Below are positions 1 through 9,662 of a stretch of 64,000 nt of DNA, one piece after another (the first letter of the stretch is position 1; each line of letters begins with the position of its first letter). The stretch is from the NCBI RefSeq assembly GCF_012290005.1, contig NZ_JAAXMS010000002.1, positions 1,030,337 through 1,094,336 of the forward strand. Direction: 5' to 3'. The stretch comes from Crateriforma spongiae (GTDB lineage: Bacteria > Planctomycetota > Planctomycetia > Pirellulales > Pirellulaceae). The translations under genes and the position numbers were made by a program. The notes beneath the pieces were generated by a model. It searched no databases, was not told the DNA's origin, and saw only the letters and a list, made by a program, of their open reading frames with translations.

Positions 1-1
1 G

Positions 2-274
2 GGAACACGGCAATGGGGACGCTGTGGATTCGTTGGCGAAGGCGGAACGGTGGAATTCGATGTTTCACCCTACCTGATTCACGAACAGATCACCCTGTTC
101 GGATCCTGGGTCACGTCACGCAAACACCTGGCAGACTTGGCAAATCTGCTGGCCGCCCGCGACGTGCACCCCGAATCCACCGCAGGACGCAAACTGCCCC
201 TCTCGGAAGCCTCTCTTGCCTATGACCTGTCCGACAAGGGCCAAGAAGGAAAGGTCTGCATCGTCTTTGATTGA
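2..274 (+). CDS. Zinc-type alcohol dehydrogenase (MDR family), C-terminal fragment
   Basis: This is an open frame running in from the window edge and ending at TGA 272-274. The visible 90 residues contain [17 protein letters not shown] and then [13 protein letters not shown] text ([11 protein letters not shown]). That is the layout of the end of the Rossmann domain and the last catalytic-domain strands in medium-chain zinc-dependent dehydrogenases. The chain closes with GKVCIVFD, a typical family C-terminus. Most of the enzyme lies outside the window, so the zinc ligands and substrate cannot be judged. It points the same way as the GH117 gene that follows and could oxidise a sugar released by it, but a terminator lies between them. 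Family assignment is good; substrate is unknown. Confidence 0.75.
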   Translation, partial: GTRQWGRCGFVGEGGTVEFDVSPYLIHEQITLFGSWVTSRKHLADLANLLAARDVHPESTAGRKLPLSEASLAYDLSDKGQEGKVCIVFD

Positions 275-339
275 TTTCGATCGGCGAACGAATACGAGAT
301 TCGATTCACAGAACCCAATCGTTTACAATTGACAATGAT

Positions 340-375
340 CGGCCGGAAGCAGCCCCTGCCTCCGGCCGTTTTTTT
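340..375 (+). terminator. Rho-independent terminator after the dehydrogenase
   Basis: A stem CGGCCGGA / TCCGGCCG is extended inward by GCAG/CTGC across one mismatch and is followed by seven T residues (369-375). It sits 65 bases after the dehydrogenase stop. It lies inside the upstream extension of the next open frame, which argues that the GH117 gene starts downstream of it. Confidence 0.8.
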
Positions 376-408
376 GTCCCCTCCCCTTCCGCACTTCGCC
401 ATACCGAC

Positions 409-1674
409 ATGCTCCATTTCTCACGTCGCCGCGCTCCGGCCGCCACCTGGATCTCAAACGCTCGCCGTTTCGTTGCACTTCCCATGGTGATTTTGATGTC
501 GGCAGGCAACTTCATTGGTCCTTCGATGGGTCACACACAAGAACCAGCCGACAGCGAAGTCGACGTCGCCCCAACCCCCGAGCAAATCGACTACTTCGGG
601 ATCACCAATCCTGACAAACTGAGTGCGGCAACCAAACGTGCGCTTCAGTGGAAGAATCTGGAAAACGATTGGTACGTCCAATTCACCGTCAAGGATCTGA
701 AGGGCGACCTGGCCTACGAAGAAGGTATCGTGCGGCGTGATCCCAGTGCTGTCATCAAAGAAAACGGCCAGTATTACGTTTGGTATTCACGCAGCACCGG
801 CCCCAGCCAAGGCTTCGCCGGCGACATCGACAAGGACAAAGTCTTTCCCTGGGACCGATGTGACGTTTGGTACGCGACGTCCAAAGACGGTTGGACGTGG
901 AAGGAACAAGGCCCGGCGGTCAAACGTGGAAAGCCCGGCAGCTACGACGACCGTTCGGTGTTCACTTGCGAAATCATGAAACATGATGGCAAGTTCTATC
1001 TGTGCTACCAAACGGTCAAATCACCGTACAACATTCGCGTGAAGAACCAAGTCGGTTTGGCCTGGGCCGATTCGCCGGACGGACCTTGGACGAAAAGCGA
1101 AGAACCAATCCTTAGCCCAGCGAACAATGGAATCTGGAAAGGGGAAGAACAGAACCGCTTTTTGGTTGAGAAGAAAGGCGATTTCGACAGCCACAAAGTT
1201 CATGACCCTTGCATCATTCCCTTCAATGGCAAATTCTATCTGTACTACAAAGGCGAACAGATGGGCGAAGAAATCAATTTCGGCGGACGTATGATTCGCC
1301 ACGGGGTCGCCATCGCCGATAACCCCAAAGGCCCGTACGTAAAATCCCCCTATAACCCGATCAGCAATAGCGGACACGAGGTCTGTGTGTGGAAATACAA
1401 CGGCGGGATCGCGTCAATGATCACCACCGATGGCCCGGAACGAAACACGATTCAGTGGTCGCCCGACGGCATCAACTTTGAAATCATGTCACACATCAAA
1501 GATGCCCCTCACGCGATCGGTTTGAATCGGTCACTGGACAACGAATCAGCCCCGACAGCGATCTTACAATGGGGACTGACCCACCAATATCGAACCGGCG
1601 ACTATCAGTACATTCGCCGTTTCAGCGGAGTCAACCTCAGGCATCACACGGCCAAAGGCGAAGACGCCAAGTAA
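409..1674 (+). CDS. GH117 family alpha-1,3-(3,6-anhydro)-L-galactosidase
   Basis: A predicted secreted five-bladed beta-propeller glycosidase of about 421 residues. GH117 enzymes remove 3,6-anhydro-L-galactose from the non-reducing end of neoagaro-oligosaccharides from red-algal agar. Family hallmarks include [18 protein letters not shown] near the N-terminus, [15 protein letters not shown] with the candidate catalytic Asp, a [13 protein letters not shown] segment, and [16 protein letters not shown] around residue 320, which holds the conserved catalytic His. I chose ATG 409 because it gives an Arg-rich then hydrophobic signal-like leader. The longer frame from 271 would cross a terminator hairpin. 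The family call rests on recalled conserved segments. Specificity for agar versus porphyran fragments is inferred. Neighbours GH95 and sulfatase are consistent with galactan breakdown. Confidence 0.85.
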   Translation: MLHFSRRRAPAATWISNARRFVALPMVILMSAGNFIGPSMGHTQEPADSEVDVAPTPEQIDYFGITNPDKLSAATKRALQWKNLENDWYVQFTVKDLKGDLAYEEGIVRRDPSAVIKENGQYYVWYSRSTGPSQGFAGDIDKDKVFPWDRCDVWYATSKDGWTWKEQGPAVKRGKPGSYDDRSVFTCEIMKHDGKFYLCYQTVKSPYNIRVKNQVGLAWADSPDGPWTKSEEPILSPANNGIWKGEEQNRFLVEKKGDFDSHKVHDPCIIPFNGKFYLYYKGEQMGEEINFGGRMIRHGVAIADNPKGPYVKSPYNPISNSGHEVCVWKYNGGIASMITTDGPERNTIQWSPDGINFEIMSHIKDAPHAIGLNRSLDNESAPTAILQWGLTHQYRTGDYQYIRRFSGVNLRHHTAKGEDAK

Positions 1675-1884
1675 CACCAATGGACGGCAGTCCCAACCGC
1701 CCAATCCACCGATGTCTGAGCGTCATGAAGGACGCATCGAGCATTGATTGAACTGATTTTTCGCAGGAAAACTCCGTTTCCCTGCTTGGGAATCATCCTC
1801 ATGCACTACGGCACGCCGCCTTCTGCGCCGAGCCTGCCGCAGTATTTCCGGACACACACTCTCAGCGTCCGGTGCCGTGATCTT

Positions 1885-4341
1885 TCAGAACCGGTCTTTC
1901 AGGTCATAGCTGGCATCGACCTCGGTCTGCAGATCGATGGTCTTGTTCCCGTAGCGGACTTGGCACGGTCGACCGATGCGGGAATGTAGCTTCGCAGCCA
2001 CCAGCTTTCCATCCTTCCAAGTAATATCGACCTCAAAACCGCCACGGGCACGAAGTCCCTTCACCGCCCCATCGCTCCAAACCCTGGGCAATGCGGGAAG
2101 CAAAGCGATGACGGGCAATCCATCATTTGCCTGCTCATGGGACTGCAACAACATTTCGGCGATCCCGGCGGTCGCCCCTAAGTTGCCATCGATTTGGAAC
2201 GGCGGGTGGGTATCAAAAAAGTTTGGAAGCGTCGACTTGATCAACAGGGCCTGAAGATTCTCATCGCATTTTTCGCCATCCAACAACCGAGCGTAAAAGT
2301 TGATGATCCACGCTCGGCTCCAACCAGTATGTCCGCCACCATGGGCCAATCGGTGGTCGATCGTCTTCCGCGCTGCCGCGGCCCACTGCGGCGTCGTCCC
2401 AGGCGAAATCTGCCACGAGGGGTGCAACGCATATAGATGCGATACATGACGATGCCCCTTCGCCACCTCTTCCAAGCCTTCCTGCCACTCAAGCACTCGC
2501 CCATCCGCTCCGACCTTAACCGGATCCGCCAATCGGGCGCGAAGATCAATCAGCTGTTCCCGAAATTTGCGATCCTTATCCAAAACCTCTGACGCCAAAA
2601 TACAATGCGTGAACAGCTCATAAATGATCTGTTGATCCATTGCAGGCCCCATCGAAAGCGCACCGTGACTGCCGTCGGGGGCTTGAATGTTGTTCTCTGG
2701 TGATGTCGTCGGCCCCGACACCAATTTTCCGGTCGACGGATCTTCCACCAAAAAATCGACGAAGAATTCTGCCGATTCTTTCATCATCGGATACGCACGT
2801 TCTTCCAAAAACTCGCGATCACCAGAAAACAACCACCGCTCCCAAAACTGACGCAAACACCACGCCGGCCCGGTCACCCACATTCCGTAACGTGGTTTGC
2901 CAAAAATCGAGCTATTGGCCCACAAATCGGACGTGTGGCCTGCGACAAAGCCATTACAACCAAACATCGTTTTGGCCGTTTTCCGCCCGCCAGGCACCAA
3001 CGATTCGACAAAATCAAAGAACGGTTCGTGACATTCAGCTAGGCCGCAAGACTGAGCCATCCAGTAGTTCATCTGGATGTTGATGTTAATGTGATAATCA
3101 GCATTCCAAGGCGGGCTAAATCCGTCGGCCCAAAGACCCTGCAGATTCGCCGCCGCACAACCCGGCCGAGAACTGGAGATCAAAAGATAGCGACCGAACT
3201 GAAAATAGAGGGCAAGCAGCTGCGGATCTCTCTTCCCTGAATCCAACGCAGCCATCCGCACATCGGTGGGCTGATTCGCGGCGTTTGCATCGCCCAATTC
3301 CAATTTCACGCGCCGAAACAAACGGCGGTGTTCTTCCAAATGATCGTTAAGAAGAACTTGGAAGTCTTTGGCAGCAGCCTTGTCCAATTGATTTTGGCTA
3401 ACCACATGGGGATCACCTCCGCGAAAACTGGTCGCGGCGGTCAGTAGAATCATGGCCGAATCAGCACCGGAGACTTCCAGTTTCCCATCGGCCGCTTTCA
3501 CAACTCCACCCTCAGGAACGATCTTCATTCTTGCAACGAAATGCACCCCCTCGGCATGGGAAGGAAAATCATTTGTATCCTGAGGACGGGTGTTGGTGCT
3601 GCGGGCATGTCCAGACATCACCAATTCGTCGCTTCCCCTGGCTTCAACGTCGGCATGAAATCGTCGCTGCAAGGTCGCACCAAAACCAACCTTTCCCGGG
3701 TGGTCGCTGCTGATCCGTACCACAATGGCTTGATCGACCGGGCTGGCGAATATCTCTCGCAGATACCGAACGCCGTCCACCTCATATCGAACACGTGTAA
3801 CCGCTTGGTCTAAATCCAAGTCTCGTCGATAATCTTTCACCTCATCGGCGGAAGGAAACGTCAACTCCAAATCACCGAGCGTCTGATAAGTGTGTGTCCC
3901 CGATGGCAAACGGACACTCAAAAACTTCTGTGCGACTAATTGTTCAGCGTCGCCGTACCGCCCCGCGAACATCAATTCACGAGCCTGTTTCAGGACCTCG
4001 GGGCCATTAGGCATGTAGTGATCGATATTGGCACCCGACCAAAGCGAATCTTCATTCAACTGAATCCACTCGCGGTTGACGCCGCCGTACACCATTCCGC
4101 CCAATCGGCCGTTTCCGATCGGAAGTGCTTCATTCCAATTTCGTGCGGGCTGACGGTACCACAATGCACTTGGCGACTCAGGCGCCTCGGATCGCCCCGT
4201 CAACTCGCTAGCAGATTCCTTTAACAGTTTCGCACGATGATCGTTCAATTTGGCCCCGGACGGGACCACCGCCAAGGCCTGACTGACCAACCCACCGGCG
4301 ACCAACACCGCCACCAAGCATCTTCCTATCACTATACTCAT
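1885..4341 (-). CDS. GH95 family alpha-L-fucosidase / alpha-L-galactosidase
   Basis: An 818-residue protein with an N-terminal signal peptide ([23 protein letters not shown]), normal length for GH95. The N-terminal beta domain starts with [21 protein letters not shown], a very conserved GH95 opening. In the (alpha/alpha)6 barrel the family's catalytic set is present: the Asn pair in [11 protein letters not shown] (about residue 419), the acid Glu in TSPENN (about 548) and the Asp in [11 protein letters not shown] (about 714). These enzymes invert alpha-1,2-linked L-fucose, and some members prefer L-galactose. Beside GH117 and a sulfatase, an L-galactose (porphyran) or fucan target is plausible but not proven. 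It is convergent with the GH117 gene and shares strand with the sulfatase 187 bases upstream, so the two may be cotranscribed. Confidence 0.9.
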   Translation of the reverse strand: MSIVIGRCLVAVLVAGGLVSQALAVVPSGAKLNDHRAKLLKESASELTGRSEAPESPSALWYRQPARNWNEALPIGNGRLGGMVYGGVNREWIQLNEDSLWSGANIDHYMPNGPEVLKQARELMFAGRYGDAEQLVAQKFLSVRLPSGTHTYQTLGDLELTFPSADEVKDYRRDLDLDQAVTRVRYEVDGVRYLREIFASPVDQAIVVRISSDHPGKVGFGATLQRRFHADVEARGSDELVMSGHARSTNTRPQDTNDFPSHAEGVHFVARMKIVPEGGVVKAADGKLEVSGADSAMILLTAATSFRGGDPHVVSQNQLDKAAAKDFQVLLNDHLEEHRRLFRRVKLELGDANAANQPTDVRMAALDSGKRDPQLLALYFQFGRYLLISSSRPGCAAANLQGLWADGFSPPWNADYHININIQMNYWMAQSCGLAECHEPFFDFVESLVPGGRKTAKTMFGCNGFVAGHTSDLWANSSIFGKPRYGMWVTGPAWCLRQFWERWLFSGDREFLEERAYPMMKESAEFFVDFLVEDPSTGKLVSGPTTSPENNIQAPDGSHGALSMGPAMDQQIIYELFTHCILASEVLDKDRKFREQLIDLRARLADPVKVGADGRVLEWQEGLEEVAKGHRHVSHLYALHPSWQISPGTTPQWAAAARKTIDHRLAHGGGHTGWSRAWIINFYARLLDGEKCDENLQALLIKSTLPNFFDTHPPFQIDGNLGATAGIAEMLLQSHEQANDGLPVIALLPALPRVWSDGAVKGLRARGGFEVDITWKDGKLVAAKLHSRIGRPCQVRYGNKTIDLQTEVDASYDLKDRF

Positions 4342-4527
4342 TGACTTGTTCCTTGATCTTCCACTCTGACTTCAAATGGCAGTCTTGTCCACATTGGACC
4401 GCGTGCTATCCAATCAATTGCCAACGAGGAATGATCGACAAGATCGATGGACCTACACTGGGTCTTTCTGAAACAAAACACCGCTATTCTCGGACTCACT
4501 GTCGAACCCCGTTGGGATCACCCACAT

Positions 4528-6351
4528 CTATTCCACGTGGGTGACCACCACATAGTAGGCCCCCAATTCTCCTTCCTTTACTTCAAACACGGGGGAGAGT
4601 CGGTGTGATCCTCTAGTCAACTGTGTCTCGAAAATCACTTCCTGGTCATCAGCTTCAACCATCTTGCGCTCCAAATTTTGATCATCGATACGCAACACGG
4701 CCGCAGACGCACCAATGGAATTGCCCGGCGTGGTCCGGAATGCCTCAGTCGCACCAGGGACATTTCCTCCAGCCGGTATCGCGGCATTGATCGCAATTCC
4801 AGATTCAACAGGCCATCGGCGAAGCGAAATTTGATACGTTCCGCCTCGCACAACTTTCACAGCCCAATGACCGGAGTGTTGAAGCTTTTCGTTCTTCGGA
4901 TGTTGACGATCGGCTTCACGAATCGCCCCCTGATGCCACGGCGGATACGCCTTTTGAATCCAATCGTGCGCGGTCAGACTTACGACCGGATGTTCGGGAT
5001 GCCCCAGGTAGATCTCGGTTGTCTGTGAAAACGTCGGTTTCAGTTCCGCCCACCACTGTTCGTAAAACTCTCGCATTTCACGAACCACCTCCGGGTGATC
5101 TGTTGCAATGTTTTTCCTTTGGCCCGGATCGACGGAAACATCGTAAAGCTCTTTACGATTGACCAGCCGATACTTTCGCGACATCACCGATGAACTTCGC
5201 CACTTGATCGGATCGCGGACACGCTGCGAATCGGTCACAACAAACCGCTTAGGCCAGTCGACGTCCTGCTTGGGGTCCAGCAAACCGGCGATCGAAACAC
5301 CATCGAACACCACATCGTCCGGCTTCTGGATTCCCGTCATGTCCAACAGTGTCGGGACCACATCGACCGCATGCGTCAATTCATCGACATCGTGCTGCTG
5401 TGTCAAACCACCGGCAGGCCAATGCACAAAGAAGGGGACTCGGTGCCCGCCTTCATACGGACTGCCTTTTCCGCCACGCATTCCGGCGTTATAGATTTTC
5501 GCCCCGCTGGCCGTACCGTTGTCTGTCGTGAAGATGAAGATCGTATCCTCAGCGATCCCCAAATCTTGAAGCAACCGGCGTGTCCGCCCGACATTATCAT
5601 CGATATTGGTGATCATGCCGTAAAAAGCAGCGATACCATCCGACTGACCCTCATACATCTTCATGTACTTTGGTGGACAATGAAGCGGCTTATGGGGTGC
5701 GTTGGTGGAAATGTAAGCGAAAAACGGCTTTTCCTGCTTCGCACAATCAGAGATAAACGCATTTGCCTTGTCGAAAAACACATCCGTGCAGAATCCTTTG
5801 GCTGCGACGATCCTACCGTTATGAAAATAGGAACCATCAAAATAGGCGTTATTCCAAACGTCCGGCGTTTGACCGATACCGCCACCACCATGCCGATAAA
5901 CTTCCGTAAAACCACGGTCCTCGGGACGATACGGGAAATTGTCGCCCAAATGCCATTTTCCAAACATTCCTGTTTCATAGCCGGCATCGGAAAACATCCG
6001 GCCCACCGTCACCTCGTTCTCTCGCAACATCGACCGCCCCATGATCGTGTGCCATACACCCGTTCGGTTCGTCCAGTGCCCCGTCAAGAACGCACAACGT
6101 GTCGGTGAACAGGTCGGCGCGACGTGGTAGTCGCTCAAACCTGAACTCTCTGACGCCAATTGATCAATATTGGGTGTCTTGACGATGGGGTTTCCAGTGC
6201 AACCCAAATCGCCGTAACCTTGGTCATCAGAGATGACGATCACAACATTCGGTGACTTGGCGGATACCGTGCATGTTAAAACGATGCCCAGCAAAGCCAG
6301 GACCGTGGTCCGGACGGCGTCGGACAGCGGGGTTCGTCGTAGATTCATCAT
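4528..6351 (-). CDS. Type I (formylglycine-dependent) sulfatase, secreted
   Basis: About 607 residues. From the start at 6351 there is a signal peptide ending near VSA. The alkaline-phosphatase-fold core follows, with the metal site SDDQGYGD (about 41-48) and the CSPTR motif at Cys81, which is converted to formylglycine. GKWHLGD and FTTDNGT complete the active site. The C-terminal part (about 430-607) is an extra beta-rich region beyond the usual arylsulfatase core. The enzyme would hydrolyse sulfate esters, here probably on algal polysaccharide, in the periplasm or outside. A longer frame begins at 6456, but its extra 35 residues lack signal character; ATG codons at 6351 and 6348 are both possible starts. 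It lies upstream of GH95 on the same strand. Confidence 0.9.
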   Translation of the reverse strand: MMNLRRTPLSDAVRTTVLALLGIVLTCTVSAKSPNVVIVISDDQGYGDLGCTGNPIVKTPNIDQLASESSGLSDYHVAPTCSPTRCAFLTGHWTNRTGVWHTIMGRSMLRENEVTVGRMFSDAGYETGMFGKWHLGDNFPYRPEDRGFTEVYRHGGGGIGQTPDVWNNAYFDGSYFHNGRIVAAKGFCTDVFFDKANAFISDCAKQEKPFFAYISTNAPHKPLHCPPKYMKMYEGQSDGIAAFYGMITNIDDNVGRTRRLLQDLGIAEDTIFIFTTDNGTASGAKIYNAGMRGGKGSPYEGGHRVPFFVHWPAGGLTQQHDVDELTHAVDVVPTLLDMTGIQKPDDVVFDGVSIAGLLDPKQDVDWPKRFVVTDSQRVRDPIKWRSSSVMSRKYRLVNRKELYDVSVDPGQRKNIATDHPEVVREMREFYEQWWAELKPTFSQTTEIYLGHPEHPVVSLTAHDWIQKAYPPWHQGAIREADRQHPKNEKLQHSGHWAVKVVRGGTYQISLRRWPVESGIAINAAIPAGGNVPGATEAFRTTPGNSIGASAAVLRIDDQNLERKMVEADDQEVIFETQLTRGSHRLSPVFEVKEGELGAYYVVVTHVE

Positions 6352-6901
6352 TGAATGACGGTGGTTCACAGGTACCGAAGGTGCAGAAGACGCGAAAGGC
6401 GAAAGACTCAGAAGTTTGGTGACGGATCCAATCGCAGCTATCATCGAAAATCCCAAGATTCGCCGGCGATGTTGGCAAAACCGAACCCGATAAGCTGGCC
6501 GTACTCATCACGCGGTGCGTCGGGCAAATCGGTCGATTCGGCCGGGCCGTTGCCGACCCTACAGGAACGTCACTTTGGCGTTGCTGCGGAGCGAACAGTT
6601 ACCCTGTTTTGCTTGGAACGTTTCTGGATTGCGACGGATGCCCGTGCGTTTCAGCGTAGCCGGCAACAATTGTCGTTGAAGGAGGAATCACGCCAACATG
6701 CTAATGATTTGCGGCGTCGTGATCGCGGAACCTGCAGCATCCGCCGACCGCTACGGACAGAACGCCGCAGCCAATGTTCAAACCAATCCGGTGTTCAGAT
6801 TGCTCCGCGATCGATGCAACAAGTCCAGATCGATTCTTTTGTACGATGGTGACCAACCGGCATACTCAGTTGCGTTTTTCCATGCGATGGGACTTCATTT
6901 C
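6352..6901. other. Divergent intergenic region between sulfatase and esterase
   Basis: About 550 bases between genes transcribed away from each other, so promoters for both should lie here. No convincing sigma-70 pair, operator or small gene was identified. A frame in phase with the esterase runs back to 6698, but its residues show no signal peptide or recognisable domain. Confidence 0.4.
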
Positions 6902-7747
6902 ATGTTTCGGACCGTTTGCTTTGTCGCCTTTCTTGTAACCGTCGTGGTTGTCACGGTGAATCTTGGAACGCCCTGCGAGGCGGCTGACTATGACGTTTAC
7001 CTGTTGGCCGGCCAATCAAACATGGACGGTCGGGGGCGGGTCAGCGAACTGCCCGCCGAAGACCAGCGGTCACCGATGGATCGCGTCATCATCTTCTATC
7101 GAAACGTTTCCGGATCCAGTGACGGCTGGCAATCCCTGATGCCCGGGTTCAGCATTCCGCCGAAGTACAAGGGCGAACTTCCGTCGCCAACATTCGGGCC
7201 GGAGATTGGATTTGCCCACAGCATGATGCAACGTCACCCTGATCGTCAGTTTGCACTGATCAAAGGATCCAAGGGCGGCACCAGTCTGCGTGCGGATTGG
7301 AAACCGGGAATCGCATCCGACCCGGAAAGCCAGGGACCTCGCTATCGTGACTTCATCGAAACGATCCGGATGGCAACGCAACAATTGATCGACCGCGGTG
7401 ACCAGTTTCAGTTTCGCGCGCTGCTATGGCATCAGGGTGAGTCCGACGCAAAGTCGAAAACAGAGACCTACCAACAACAACTGACGCACCTGATCCAACG
7501 CATACGTGAAGACGTGGGCGTCGCCGATTTGCCGGTGGTCGTCGGCGAGGTTTTCGACAATGGCCAGCGAGACAACGTTCGTGCCGCAACACAAGCCGTT
7601 GCCGCCGATCACCCCGGTGTGGCTCTGGTTTCATCCGAAGGCACCACCACGTCCGATCCCGGCACCCACTTTGATGCCCCCAGCCAATTGCTGTTGGGAA
7701 AACGCTATGCCGAAGCAATGAACGTGCTGCTGGCTGACCAGCCCTGA
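6902..7747 (+). CDS. SASA-domain carbohydrate esterase (sialate O-acetylesterase-like, SGNH fold)
   Basis: A secreted protein of about 281 residues. A hydrophobic signal peptide (FRTVCFVAFLVTVVVVTVNL) precedes YDVYLLAGQSNMDGRG, the block I of SASA / CE6-like esterases with the nucleophile Ser39. FALIKGSKGGTSL and LLWHQGESDA are the blocks carrying the oxyanion Gly and Asn/Gln positions. THFDAPSQLLLGKRYAEAM near the end carries the catalytic His. Such enzymes remove O-acetyl groups from sugars, so deacetylation of plant or algal polysaccharide is the likely role. ATG 6887 is an alternative start adding five residues. Transcribed divergently from the sulfatase. Substrate is inferred from neighbours only. 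Confidence 0.8.
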   Translation: MFRTVCFVAFLVTVVVVTVNLGTPCEAADYDVYLLAGQSNMDGRGRVSELPAEDQRSPMDRVIIFYRNVSGSSDGWQSLMPGFSIPPKYKGELPSPTFGPEIGFAHSMMQRHPDRQFALIKGSKGGTSLRADWKPGIASDPESQGPRYRDFIETIRMATQQLIDRGDQFQFRALLWHQGESDAKSKTETYQQQLTHLIQRIREDVGVADLPVVVGEVFDNGQRDNVRAATQAVAADHPGVALVSSEGTTTSDPGTHFDAPSQLLLGKRYAEAMNVLLADQP

Positions 7748-7768
7748 ACTGACTGACCAGCCCTGAAC
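7734..7768. repeat. 19-bp tandem duplication at the esterase stop codon
   Basis: CTGACCAGCCCTGAAC appears twice, 19 bases apart, the first copy including the esterase TGA stop. It looks like a small slippage duplication with no visible function. Confidence 0.7.
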
Positions 7769-7787
7769 CGGCCAACGACCGATGCAG

Positions 7788-7860
7788 CACCCACGGCAGG
7801 ATTCGAACCTGCGACCTTAGCTTTAGGAAAGCTCTGCTCTATCCCCTGAGCTACGCGGGC
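7788..7860 (-). tRNA. tRNA-Arg (anticodon CCU)
   Basis: A 73-base cloverleaf on the reverse strand. The acceptor GCCCGCG pairs with CGUGGGU (one G-U at the end and one inside). The D stem is GCUC/GAGC. The anticodon loop UUCCUAA gives anticodon CCU, reading AGG. The T arm is GCAGG-UUCGAAU-CCUGC. The top pair of the anticodon stem is a G-A mismatch. The discriminator is G and CCA is not encoded. Confidence 0.93.
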
Positions 7861-8130
7861 GTCGGCGGGAGCTTGCGAGTACCGCGATCCCACCGATCGG
7901 GCGATAGTCTAACGAACATCCAACCCGCCCAGTAGACACACCTATTCGCCGCAGTCTTGACGCCCACAATGCCGCGAAACGCATGAACACGGGCCACATC
8001 GGCCCTCCACATCACATCGCCATTGGGCAGCAAAGTTCTGCTTCAAAAACCAGCAACCCAGCGGGGAACCGATTAAGATCTAGGGGATATCACACCACCC
8101 ACCAAAACACACGCAGCAACTGGTGTTCAG

Positions 8131-9501
8131 ATGTTCCGACACCCCGCTTTGGCCGGCGTCATGATGGCGGTGCTGGCAAGCAACAGCACGATCGCCGATG
8201 TCGTTTTAGACTGGAACGCCACCGCGAGCGATGTGTTGGTCGCTGACCAGACCTATCAAAATCCTGGGATGGCATCGCGAACCATGGCGATGGTCAACAT
8301 TGCCATCCATGATGCCCTGGCGGCAAGCGGTGTGGGCAGCGGAACGTTCTACTCCTACCACAGCCTGCCGTCGACGCAGTCGTCGTTGGCCAACGCGACG
8401 GCCGCAACCGCCGCCCACACGGTTCTGTCATCGATCTACTCCGGCCAACAGGGATCGCTGGACGCCGCACTAGATCAGGCCTTGGCCGGACACAGCATGG
8501 CCGACCGATCCACCGCAATGGCTGCCGGACAAGCCATCGGACAAACGGTCATAGCCAACCGTGCCAACGACGGCTTCAACACCAACGTGCAATATCAGCC
8601 GACAGGCGCCGTTGGCCATTGGCAGCCCGACCCGATCAACAGTTCACAACAGGCATGGGGACCCAACTGGGGTGACGTCCAAACTTTTTGCCTGCCATCG
8701 GTCGAACCATTCCTCCCGGCGGCGCCCCCGGCAATCACCAGCCAGCAATACGCCAACGCTTTCAATGAAGTCAAATCACTGGGATCGGTAAACAGCAGCG
8801 AACGAACGCAAGAGCAAACAGATATCGGCAAGTTCTGGGCCTATGACCGACTGGGGATGGGAACGCCGATGCGACTATACAACCAAGCCCTTCGAAACAT
8901 CGCCGAGTCACAGATCAACGCCGAGGCACGAATCAATAACGTATCGGAAAACGCCGACCTGTTTGCCAAAGCAACCGTCGCGATGGCGGACGCGGGAATC
9001 GTTGCATGGAACGCCAAATTCGAACACGACCTATGGCGTCCCGTCACCGGCATTCGCGAAGCGGACAACGATGAAAATCCGGACACCGCGGCAGATCCAA
9101 ACTGGACACCACTGGGTGCACCGGAGATCAACGGGCCCAACTTCACGCCGCCATTCCCGACTTACATATCAGGCCACGCGACGTTCGGCGGCGCACTGTT
9201 CACGACGATTGCCGAATTCTACGACACCGACGAAGTCACATTCTCATTGGAAAGCGACGAACTTCCCGGCATGATTCGGACGTTTGATCGACTGTCCGAT
9301 GCGATGGCCGAAAACGGACGCAGCCGAGTCTATCTGGGAATTCACTGGAACTACGACGACACCGTTGGCCAAACCACGGGAGCCAACATCGCCCAGTTTA
9401 TCAACAGCCAGCCGTTTACCGCCGCCGCTGTACCCGAACCGAGCGGCTTTGCCGTCTTGCTGGTCATCGCAATTCATGCGGCCAGACGTCGACGACGCTA
9501 G
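8131..9501 (+). CDS. Vanadium-dependent haloperoxidase / PAP2-family protein with PEP-CTERM tail
   Basis: A 456-residue exported protein. After a signal peptide (FRHPALAGVMMAVLASNSTIA) it begins VVLDWNATASDVL and has MAMVNIAIHDAL, both typical of vanadium-dependent haloperoxidase homologues. The three PAP2/vanadate-binding motifs are present: K-x6-RP in AKFEHDLWRP (about residue 295), the SGH in FPTYISGHATFGG, and SR-x5-H-x3-D in SRVYLGIHWNYDD. It ends in VPEPSGFAVLLVIAIHAARRRRR-type text, a PEP-CTERM sorting signal (PEP, hydrophobic helix, Arg cluster) that predicts exosortase processing. Whether it oxidises halides or is a phosphatase-like relative cannot be told from motifs. Stands alone downstream of the tRNA. 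Confidence 0.88.
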   Translation: MFRHPALAGVMMAVLASNSTIADVVLDWNATASDVLVADQTYQNPGMASRTMAMVNIAIHDALAASGVGSGTFYSYHSLPSTQSSLANATAATAAHTVLSSIYSGQQGSLDAALDQALAGHSMADRSTAMAAGQAIGQTVIANRANDGFNTNVQYQPTGAVGHWQPDPINSSQQAWGPNWGDVQTFCLPSVEPFLPAAPPAITSQQYANAFNEVKSLGSVNSSERTQEQTDIGKFWAYDRLGMGTPMRLYNQALRNIAESQINAEARINNVSENADLFAKATVAMADAGIVAWNAKFEHDLWRPVTGIREADNDENPDTAADPNWTPLGAPEINGPNFTPPFPTYISGHATFGGALFTTIAEFYDTDEVTFSLESDELPGMIRTFDRLSDAMAENGRSRVYLGIHWNYDDTVGQTTGANIAQFINSQPFTAAAVPEPSGFAVLLVIAIHAARRRRR

Positions 9502-9662
9502 ATTCGCGTCGCAATCCCAGCGTTTGGCCCCTCTCCGGGTGCGTTGTTCGTGCTCGGACCTTCCAAACAAGAAGTCCGGCAAACGGGATACGTCCAACGA
9601 TACGTCCACCCTTTTGCTATGGTGATGGGGCATCGAAACATTTCACGCACGGAAGATTTGAA

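Noticed and set aside
5371..6108. 245-codon forward frame opposite the sulfatase
   Set aside because: Antisense to the conserved sulfatase core; no motif of its own.
7705..7893. Reverse-strand 62-codon frame with VAQGIEQSFPKAKVAGSNPAV
   Set aside because: It is the translation of the tRNA-Arg gene region, a well-known spurious product.
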